In this document: positions 1-6,500 of the stretch, piece after piece | How positions within the stretch are numbered: position 1 is the stretch's first letter | How the letters are laid out: every line of letters begins with the position of its first letter | Source of the DNA: Candidatus Levyibacteriota bacterium | Lineage (GTDB): Bacteria; Patescibacteria; Microgenomatia; Levybacterales; UBA12049 | Length of the DNA: 8,291 nucleotides | NCBI GenBank assembly: GCA_016182425.1 | Contig: JACPGP010000020.1 | Span: 1 to 8,291 of the forward strand | Direction of reading: 5' to 3' | Translations under genes and position numbers: made by a program | Notes under the pieces: generated by a model | The model's database searches: none | What the model saw: the letters and a program-made list of their open reading frames with translations, nothing else | What the model was told of the DNA's origin: nothing

Positions 1-165
1 AGAGAAGAAGAAAATCTTGCCAAGTGGCGAAGACTTTATACTAATAATGATCAAAACTGGGTTTACTGGGATAAAAAGTATTATGATTTAGTAGTCAATA
101 CTTATAATCACGACCCCGACCAAACCCTGCAACTCGCCCTTGAGGCAATAGGATACAAAACATAA
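1..165 (+). CDS. C-terminal fragment of a probable cytidylate (CMP/dCMP) kinase-like P-loop kinase (partial, 5' end outside window)
   Basis: An open frame runs from base 1 to a TAA stop at 163-165, giving the last 54 residues of a protein whose start lies outside the window. The fragment has the layout of the tail of small nucleoside-monophosphate kinases of the CMP-kinase-like type: a charged Arg/Glu helix (REEENLAKWRRLY), a spacer rich in aromatic and acidic residues, the strand YYDLVVNT, and a closing helix (DPDQTLQLALEAIG). In the family these follow the LID region and form the last strand and helix; the P-loop would be upstream and cannot be checked. A role in pyrimidine nucleotide phosphorylation is inferred from this short tail only. 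Another shikimate/AAA-type kinase with the same fold is possible. The following gene has its own promoter, so this is probably the end of a transcription unit. Confidence 0.55.
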   Translation, partial: REEENLAKWRRLYTNNDQNWVYWDKKYYDLVVNTYNHDPDQTLQLALEAIGYKT

Positions 166-170
166 CCATT

Positions 171-199
171 TTGACTTCCTATAGGTTCTATGGTATAAA
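171..199 (+). promoter_or_regulatory. sigma70-type promoter upstream of the GNAT gene
   Basis: TTGACT at 171-176 and TATAAA at 194-199 are separated by exactly 17 bp, and the -10 is preceded by TGG (191-193), an extended -10 element. Transcription would start near 206, about 25 bases before the ATG at 232. No SD-like sequence lies between. The element sits in the only gap between the kinase fragment and the acetyltransferase, which supports it. Confidence 0.7.
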
Positions 200-231
200 T
201 ACCCAATCTTTCTAGATAGTAAAGTAATTAT

Positions 232-984
232 ATGATTGGAAGATATTCATTGGAAGGAGAGCCAATAGGAATACAGCCAATAAGCGGAGGAGCGCCAGAT
301 GAAACAGAAGCGTTAAGACGTGGTGTTGAGCTACGAGTTGGCGATTTTGAGAGAGATGCAGAACCGCTTGCCAGACTTTATAGCCATCCAGACATCATAG
401 GACATTTGGCAGGAGTTGCGCCAATGGATGCGACAGACGAAGAGATAAAAAGAGTACGCAGAAGGTATCCTAACTTAACTTTTTTTATCGCGACCCCTGA
501 AGGAATAAGAGATTTTTATGAAAAAAATCCTCATCTTGATTTGATCGTCGCGCAAAATGCTGATGGGGGTATTATTGGATCTGTAACTGTTGAGAAGCCA
601 GGATTAGGCTTGACAGTTGCCACTCTTGCAAGGCTTGCTGTAGATCCACAAGAACGAGGTCGAGGAGTAGGAGATTTGCTTGTGGTACAAGGCTGCGAGT
701 ATATTTTTGCTTCATCAAGAGAAGGCGGATTAGGGTATACGCAAGCAAGAGCAAATGTAATAAAAGATGTTGAGGGTTACCAAAGGGCGCTTAGTGTTTT
801 TGTAAAGCATGGATTTGGAGGTGTTATGGAGTTTTCTGATAGTTGTGCAAGTTGGGATTCTAGCCAAGGAAGATTTATATCTCGTGGAGCAGTGTGGACA
901 AGGTTGTCCAAAGATGCATTTCAAAGAATACATCAAGGAAGAGACACGAGTCAAGACTTCTTTCGAGGGCCACAAACCCGCTAA
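232..984 (+). CDS. GNAT-family N-acetyltransferase
   Basis: This 250-residue protein carries the acetyl-CoA-binding motif A of the GNAT superfamily at residues 133-150: ARLAVDP followed by QERGRGVG, matching the Q/R-x-x-G-x-G/A pyrophosphate loop (Q140, R142, G143, G145, G147). Before it come a beta-strand region (LIVAQNADGGIIGSVTVE, about 103-120) and an N-terminal helix region (RDAEPLARLYSHPDIIGHL), as expected for the fold. After it, ALSVFVKHGF (about 187-196) resembles the motif B 'yekhGF' segment. Members transfer an acetyl group from acetyl-CoA to an amine on a small molecule, peptide or protein; nothing here fixes the substrate. About 30 residues at the N-terminus and 40 at the C-terminus extend beyond the core. 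The ATG at 232 has no SD and follows an AT-rich stretch. The family is clear, the function unknown. Confidence 0.85.
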   Translation: MIGRYSLEGEPIGIQPISGGAPDETEALRRGVELRVGDFERDAEPLARLYSHPDIIGHLAGVAPMDATDEEIKRVRRRYPNLTFFIATPEGIRDFYEKNPHLDLIVAQNADGGIIGSVTVEKPGLGLTVATLARLAVDPQERGRGVGDLLVVQGCEYIFASSREGGLGYTQARANVIKDVEGYQRALSVFVKHGFGGVMEFSDSCASWDSSQGRFISRGAVWTRLSKDAFQRIHQGRDTSQDFFRGPQTR

Positions 985-1016
985 TCTTTAATCCTACTTG
1001 ATATTCATATCTTTCT

Positions 1017-2288
1017 ATGTTACAAATTATGGGCTTTATGAAAGTTTTAGATGTCATGCAAAAACAAGTGGATTTTGTAACTGTCGAGACATCGGTCAAA
1101 GATGCTGCTCGACTTATTTTTGGTCGGGGCATCTATGGTGTCCCTGTTTGCAAAGAAAAAAAAATAGTAGGATTTATTACCGAACGGGATATCCTGCGAA
1201 AGTTTTACCCCTCAATGCAAGAATATGTAGAAGACCCAGTTCATGCTAGGGATTTTGAAGCAATGGAGAAAAATGTCTCCGAAATTTTTAATTTACCTGC
1301 TAAAGAGATAATGAATGAGAAAGTAATAACAATTGAGGTAGACAGCCCTCTGATGCGGGCTCAATCTTATATGCTGGTTTATCGAGTTGGTCGTCTGCCG
1401 GTAGTTGATAAAAAAGGAAATCTGGTTGGTATTGTGACACAAGGCGATATTTTTCGAGCAGTAGTTGGACAACAACTTCCTTTTGAGCAAGATGAACAAT
1501 TTCATGATTGGTTATCCCGACATTACGATCTTATTATTGATTGGGAGAAAAGACTTGCAAAAGAAATTCCTGACCTCACCCAACTTTTTAAAAGAGAGAA
1601 AGTCAAAACTGTTTTGGATGTGGGTTGTGGGACAGGTAGACACGCAATCGCCCTTGCTAAAGAAGGTTTTCATGTGGTAGGGATAGATCGAAGCTCTCGA
1701 ATGATTTATGTAGCAAATGAAGCATTGAAGGGTGTTTCTAATCAAGTAAAAGATCGCATACGATTTATTCATCTTGAGTACAAAAATTTAAATAAAGTAT
1801 TAGGTGAAACATTCGATGTAGCAATGTTTATGGGAACTGGTTTTGCTCACAACAAAAACTATAAAGAGATTCTTACAGAAATAAGTAAAGTTCTTAATAA
1901 AAAAGCAATTTTGATTTTCCAGATTACAAACTTTGAAAAAGTTCTAAAAATAAATAGAAGATTATTTGATTTTCATATCCGACAATCCCTTATAAATAAA
2001 AACCAGGAACATGCCTTTTTACGATTCTACGATCCTCAAAAGGAAGGTTTACTTACACTCAATGTTGCTGTCTTTGACAAAGGGGCTAAGAGATGGATGG
2101 CAAGAGGCACACACGCTATGTCTTTAGTGCCGCTCGACAAGACGAAAATTACATCTTTAGTTAAAAGGTTAGGATTTTCAAATGTATCATCATACGGTGG
2201 GGAAGCGGGATTCTACTACGACTCTCTTTTTAAGAAGCCTTTTAAGCCAATGGAGAGTGATGTATTACATATTGTCGCCAAGCGCTAG
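1017..2288 (+). CDS. CBS-domain pair fused to a class I SAM-dependent methyltransferase
   Basis: This 423-residue protein has two clear parts. Residues about 8-150 form a CBS pair: CBS1 starts at MKVLDVMQKQVDFVTV and includes GIYGVPVCKEKKIVGFITERDIL; CBS2 (about 93-150) includes IMNEKVITIEVDSPL and VGRLPVVDKKGNLVGIVTQGDIF. CBS pairs bind adenosyl ligands (AMP, ATP, SAM) and regulate attached domains. Residues about 165-423 are a Rossmann methyltransferase opening with HYDLIIDWEKRLAKEIP and carrying motif I, VLDVGCGTG, at 199-207, then GFHVVGID with the acidic end of strand 2. It resembles glycine/sarcosine-N-methyltransferase-like enzymes in its opening segment, but the substrate is unknown. 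Three in-frame ATGs (1017, 1029, 1038) compete; none has an SD, and homology to CBS N-termini would favour 1038. The frame crosses the domain junction without interruption, so the fusion looks genuine. The DUF5667 gene follows 5 bp later. Confidence 0.88.
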   Translation: MLQIMGFMKVLDVMQKQVDFVTVETSVKDAARLIFGRGIYGVPVCKEKKIVGFITERDILRKFYPSMQEYVEDPVHARDFEAMEKNVSEIFNLPAKEIMNEKVITIEVDSPLMRAQSYMLVYRVGRLPVVDKKGNLVGIVTQGDIFRAVVGQQLPFEQDEQFHDWLSRHYDLIIDWEKRLAKEIPDLTQLFKREKVKTVLDVGCGTGRHAIALAKEGFHVVGIDRSSRMIYVANEALKGVSNQVKDRIRFIHLEYKNLNKVLGETFDVAMFMGTGFAHNKNYKEILTEISKVLNKKAILIFQITNFEKVLKINRRLFDFHIRQSLINKNQEHAFLRFYDPQKEGLLTLNVAVFDKGAKRWMARGTHAMSLVPLDKTKITSLVKRLGFSNVSSYGGEAGFYYDSLFKKPFKPMESDVLHIVAKR

Positions 2289-2293
2289 AATGT

Positions 2294-2851
2294 ATGAAGA
2301 AAGTATTGTCTATTTTTATTTTTAGTATTATTTTTTTCTTTGCTGCTCAACTTGTCTTTGCGCAGGAGAAGATGGCGACGGATGAGGCACTGCTTTCCAA
2401 AACTCCAACGCCAATTGATTATCAGCTGCCATATCCTGGACTTTTACCTGACAGCCCACTGTATTTTTTAAAAATATTCAGAGATAGGCTGATTGATTTT
2501 TTAGTTGCTGATCCACTCAAAAAAGCTGAGTTAAGCCTTCTTCAAGCAGATAAACGCTTGTCTTCTGGACAGGCACTATTTGCCAAAGGAAAGAAAGAGC
2601 TGGCTGAATCTACAATCTCAAAAGGCGAAAACTACTTTGAGCAAGGTATATTAAAATTAAAAGAAGCAAAAAAGCAAGGAATGGATACCAAAGGCCTTCT
2701 AGAAAAGTTTGCCTTATCGGTTAAAAAGCACCAAGAAATTGTGGCGGATTTGATAAAGCAAGCATCAGGTGATGTGAAGAAGCGATTGGAGAATTTGGAT
2801 AAGCGTATTCTAGAATTTGAAAAACAGGTTAGTTTACTTAGCCCAAAATAG
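2294..2851 (+). CDS. Secreted DUF5667-type protein
   Basis: This 185-residue protein starts with a classical signal peptide: MKK, a hydrophobic stretch (residues 4-22) and a likely cleavage after VFA, between A23 and Q24. The mature part has the conserved segment YQLPYPGLLPDSPLYFLK (about 43-60), then RDRLIDFLVADPLKKAELSLLQADKRL, then a lysine- and glutamate-rich helical region (about 95-180) that looks like an extended helical bundle or coiled coil. This combination is the DUF5667 pattern frequent in Microgenomates and related bacteria; its function is unknown. The protein probably acts outside the cytoplasmic membrane. No lipobox cysteine or C-terminal anchor is visible. The start has no SD; an ATG at 2290 is out of frame with a short dead-end frame. 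It lies 5 bp after the CBS-methyltransferase gene and is probably co-transcribed with it. Confidence 0.8.
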   Translation: MKKVLSIFIFSIIFFFAAQLVFAQEKMATDEALLSKTPTPIDYQLPYPGLLPDSPLYFLKIFRDRLIDFLVADPLKKAELSLLQADKRLSSGQALFAKGKKELAESTISKGENYFEQGILKLKEAKKQGMDTKGLLEKFALSVKKHQEIVADLIKQASGDVKKRLENLDKRILEFEKQVSLLSPK

Positions 2852-2980
2852 AGGGATAAAATATTGCAATTGCACCTAATTTTTTATCACCATCACAATC
2901 TACTTTCCTCTTTTAACTAAAAAATCAGCAATTTGAGGCTAAGAAAAAAGATTGTATATTTTTGATCTACTTATTGCTAG

Positions 2981-3009
2981 TTGACACAGTAGATTTAGTG
3001 CCATATGAT
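2981..3009 (+). promoter_or_regulatory. sigma70-type promoter of the nrdR-nrdJ operon
   Basis: A perfect TTGACA (-35) at 2981-2986 is followed after 17 bp by TATGAT (-10) at 3004-3009, predicting transcription from about 3016. That leaves an untranslated leader of about 50 bases before the nrdR start. One NrdR box lies between the -35 and -10 and the other covers the predicted start point, so a bound repressor would block polymerase directly. Confidence 0.75.
2986..3001. promoter_or_regulatory. NrdR box 1 (upstream)
   Basis: The 16-mer ACAGTAGATTTAGTGC matches the known NrdR box consensus acaCwAtATaTwGtgt well in its right half and in the TA..AT core. It shares its first base with the -35 and occupies the spacer of the predicted promoter. 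It is the weaker of the two boxes. Its distance to box 2 (31 bp start to start, 15 bp between) matches the tandem arrangement known for NrdR-regulated operators. Confidence 0.75.
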
Positions 3010-3016
3010 TTTTTTG

Positions 3017-3032
3017 GCACTAGATATAGTGC
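3017..3032. promoter_or_regulatory. NrdR box 2 (downstream)
   Basis: The 16-mer GCACTAGATATAGTGC is an almost perfect palindrome: the arms GCACTA and TAGTGC are exact inverted repeats. It fits the NrdR box core CwAtATaTwG with one substitution. It sits at the predicted transcription start, three helical turns from box 1, so both boxes face the same side of the DNA. Placed directly upstream of nrdR and nrdJ, it indicates autoregulation of the operon by NrdR. Confidence 0.85.
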
Positions 3033-3051
3033 AATGAACCTTAAAATATTG

Positions 3052-3057
3052 TATAAT
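3052..3057 (+). promoter_or_regulatory. possible second -10 element close to the nrdR start
   Basis: A consensus TATAAT lies 10 bases before the nrdR ATG at 3068. If used, transcripts would start at about 3064-3068 and be essentially leaderless. No convincing -35 is present 17 bp upstream (GTGCAA at 3029-3034), and the TGn extension is absent. It would lie downstream of both NrdR boxes and so partly escape repression. The hexamer is seen; its activity is uncertain. Confidence 0.35.
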
Positions 3058-3067
3058 ACCCAAATGT

Positions 3068-3517
3068 ATGAAGTGTCCATATTGCGGAAGTCATGAAACA
3101 GAGGTGGTTGAAACAAGAGATAGTGAGGATCTTGAGACGATTCGAAGACGGAGAAATTGTGTAACGTGTGAGAAAAGATTCACAACGTATGAGAGGGTTG
3201 AGAATTTCCACCTGATTGTTATAAAAAAAGATGGCAAGCGAGAGCAGTTTAGTCGAGAGAAATTGCGAAACGGTATTATACGAGCATGCGAGAAAACAAC
3301 AGTTCCAGTTGAGGCGATAGATAAAATTGTGGCCGAGGCGGAGCGAGAACTGCGCACCGGAGACTCGGTGGAAATAGAAAGTAAAAAAATAGGCCAAATA
3401 ATAGCAAATAAATTAAAAAAGATTGATAAAGTTGCTTATATTCGATTTGCCAGTGTCTTTAAGCGATTTGTTGATGTTGAAGATTTTGAAAAAGAAGTGC
3501 AAAAGCTAATCAAATAA
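3068..3517 (+). CDS. nrdR: Transcriptional repressor NrdR
   Basis: This 149-residue protein is a full-length NrdR, the nucleotide-sensing repressor of ribonucleotide reductase genes. The N-terminal zinc ribbon is complete: C3-P-Y-C6 and C31-V-T-C34, with the DNA-contacting IRRRRNC segment (25-31) and the family signature RFTTYER (37-43). Residues about 47-137 form the ATP-cone (IVIKKDGKREQFSREKLRNGI to YIRFASVFKRF), which binds ATP or dATP and sets the oligomeric state and DNA affinity. The two NrdR boxes upstream indicate repression of its own operon. The start at 3068 gives the canonical MKCPYCG; an ATG at 3064 is in another frame and stops after about 10 codons. No SD is present. nrdJ follows after 7 bp. 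NrdJ itself shows no ATP-cone, so NrdR carries the obvious (d)ATP-sensing domain in this operon. Confidence 0.97.
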   Translation: MKCPYCGSHETEVVETRDSEDLETIRRRRNCVTCEKRFTTYERVENFHLIVIKKDGKREQFSREKLRNGIIRACEKTTVPVEAIDKIVAEAERELRTGDSVEIESKKIGQIIANKLKKIDKVAYIRFASVFKRFVDVEDFEKEVQKLIK

Positions 3518-3524
3518 AAATTAT

Positions 3525-6500
3525 ATGAAGTTACAAGGAATTAGAGAAAAAGTATTTTTAGACAGATATTCCTTGAAAGATAAGGAAGGAAAACCATTGG
3601 AAAAAACCCCAGAGCAAATGTGGCACCGTGTGGCCCGGGGGATTGCCAAAGTAGAGCAGCCAAAACTTCGAAAAACCTGGGAGAACAAGTTTTTTCATGC
3701 AATGGAAGACTTTAAATTTGTTCCAGGAGGAAGAGTTTTGGCTGGCGCAGGAACAGGCTATGCAGTAACATTCTATAATTGTTTTGTGGTTCCGAGCCCC
3801 AAGGATTCGCGCGGGGGAATTCTAGAGACACTTAAACAAATGGTAGAGATTATGGCACACGGTGGTGGGGTAGGGATTAACCTGTCATCCCTTCGTCCCC
3901 GAGGATTTCGTGTTAAAAAAGTCAATGGATTTTCCTCGGGCCCCTGTAATTGGGCAGAGCTTTTTTCTGTTGCCACAAAAGATATTATTCAACAAGGCGG
4001 CTGTTTTTCAGCAGACACAAAAATTATGACCCATCGTGGCCTGGTGCCAATTGAGGAAATTGTAAAAAGTAACAATACCTATTATGCAGCAACACATCAG
4101 GGGTACAAACAAGTAACAACAAAATTTGATAATGGCGTGAAAGATATCTATGAGGTAACGACAAGAGGTGGGTATACTGTTAAAACAACTCTTGAGCATC
4201 GCTTCTTAACATTTGACACAAATGGTAGTTTTTACCAAAAGCCTCTCTCAGACCTTACAATTGGAGACAGCGTTGTCCACTTATTAGGTGAGTGGAGCGA
4301 TGATTTGCCATACGTCCTTTTAGATACGACACTTAAAGCCCCATCAAAATACTCGTATGGGTTAAAAGATATTGCGTTACCTAAAAACCTTACTGAAGAT
4401 TTAGCCTTTATTATTGGTGCGTATGATGCCGATGGCAGCAAAATTCATGATAAATATAATTCCGATGGTAAGGGTATTAGAATTGCAGTGGCCGAGGATA
4501 AACCTAGGGATCTAAAAGGACTTATTGATGTAATTAAGAGAGTTTTTAGAGTCGATCCCAAGATATATAAAGGAGATGGTGCAGTATATGACATCCGAGT
4601 TCTTTCTAGCAGACTTAATCAATTTTTAAAACTTAACGGCCTACTTAAGGATTATTCGATTACTGTTAGAGTACCTGAGAAAATTTTTACATCTCCTAAG
4701 AGTGTTGTTGAAGCATATATTGCTGGCGTTTTCTTAGGCGATGGAACAAATAGGGGGGGCAAGGGTGGTTTGCGAATTTGTACAGTTTCTAAAGAATTTG
4801 CTCAAGATTTGCAACTTCTTTTGGTTAATTTAGGAATTCCCGCAAAAATTAAAATACAGGTAAGAAAAGAGAAAAATTGGAGAACTCTGTATACAGTTAC
4901 AGTGAATGGGGCAACATTCATGCAGAAGTTCTTAAAGTTACTTGCTCCTTATACTCAGAAAGTTTTTGATAAGAAACCATCGGTAAGAAATGGCTTCTTT
5001 GGCTGGCCTTTTAACATGGTAGAAAGATTTTTGTATGTTCCTCATTTTCAACGAACGCAAGCTCGAAACAATCCTACAACTTCTCAAAAATCAGTATTAT
5101 TCTTGCAACAAATGACTCCAATGCTGCAGGAGGCTGATAAGCCTGATATTGGATTCTTGGCAAATTGTATCCCTGATGCAATTGCTTCAATAACTTATGT
5201 AGGTAAAGAGAATGTCTACGATTTAGAGGTAGAAGATGTACATTTATTATCAGGAAATGGGTTTTACACCTCCAATAGTAGAAGGGGAGCTTTAATGTTA
5301 ATGCTGTGGGATTGGCATCCGGATATTGAGGAGTTTATTACTGTCAAGCAAGATTTAACCCGCATCAATGGCGCCAATCTTTCTGTCTGTGCCTCGGATG
5401 AGTTTATGGAAGCTGTCAAAAAAGACAAGGATTGGAATTTAGTATTTCCAGATAGAAATGACCCCGAATACGATGAGAAATGGGATGGGATTTTAGCAAA
5501 TTGGAAAAAGATGGGCAAGAAAGTGATTGTGCATAAAACTGTCAAAGCCCGCTACCTCTGGGATCTTATCTGCCAAGCAGCATGGCGTTCTGCCGAACCA
5601 GGCCTTGTTTTTATGGAGCGCTACAACAAATGGTACAACAACTGGTATTGGAACACCATTAATTGCGTCAATCCATGCGGAGAGGAGGGCCTTCCGGCTT
5701 GGGGGGTTTGCAATTTAGCATCACTTAATTTATCTGCATTTGTCGGGGGCTATAGTGTTGATAAGCCAGGGGAATTTGATTACGAGAGCCTGGCAGATCA
5801 TGCTCGTATTGCTGTTAGGTTTCAAGATGATGTGGTTGATGCCGATAGTTATGTCTATCCAGAAATTAGAGAAATGCAGCTAGAAGGTGAGCGCAGAATT
5901 GGTCTTGGTACGCTGGGTCTTGCAGATGCTTTAATTAAAATGCATATTAGGTACGGATCAGATGACGCTCAAAAAGTAGTTGATAAAATCTACCAGACAA
6001 TTAGAGATAGCGCCTATGATGAGTCGGTCAACATTGCTAAAGAAAAAGGTGCATTCCCAAAGATTAACATAAAAAAGCATCTTAAGGGATACTTTATTAA
6101 ACAGCTGCCGCAGTCTATTCAAAAAAAGATGGGCAAATACGGTGTTCGAAATTCTATGTTGCTCCAGGCCGCTCCAACAGGAACAACTAGTCTTTTATCA
6201 GGTGCCTCCTCAGGAGTAGAGCCAGTGTATGAGTTTGAATACACCCACAATGGCAGGCTGGGCAAGCAGCTGGTATATCATTCGCTCTATGGCGAATGGA
6301 AAAAAGCGCACCTCAATGACAAAAAACCAGATTATTTTGTAGCGGCAAATGATTTAACACCAGAGGATCATGTAAAAATTCAAGCCACAGTACAAAAGTA
6401 TGTTGACGCATCGATCTCCAAAACTGTGAATGCGCCAAATGCGCATACAGTTTTGGATGTCAAAAAGTTGTACATGCTAGCATACGACATGGGTTGCAAG

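Noticed and set aside
2290..2325. ATG at 2290 as an alternative start of the DUF5667 gene
   Set aside because: It is out of frame and stops within about a dozen codons; the ATG at 2294 gives a complete signal peptide.
2855..2888. Inverted repeat GATAAAA / TTTTATC after the DUF5667 gene as a terminator
   Set aside because: The stem is only 7 bp and nearly all A-T, the loop is about 20 bases, and no T-run follows the stem. No convincing terminator is present in this gap.
3064..3096. ATG at 3064 as the start of nrdR or of a leader peptide
   Set aside because: It is in a different frame from nrdR and stops after about 10 codons, while the ATG at 3068 gives the canonical MKCPYCG zinc-ribbon start.
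5264..5545. Antisense open frame of 93 codons opposite nrdJ
   Set aside because: It mirrors strongly conserved reductase sequence, has no recognisable domain, and has no start signal of its own; it is a shadow of nrdJ. The other antisense frames are rejected on the same grounds.
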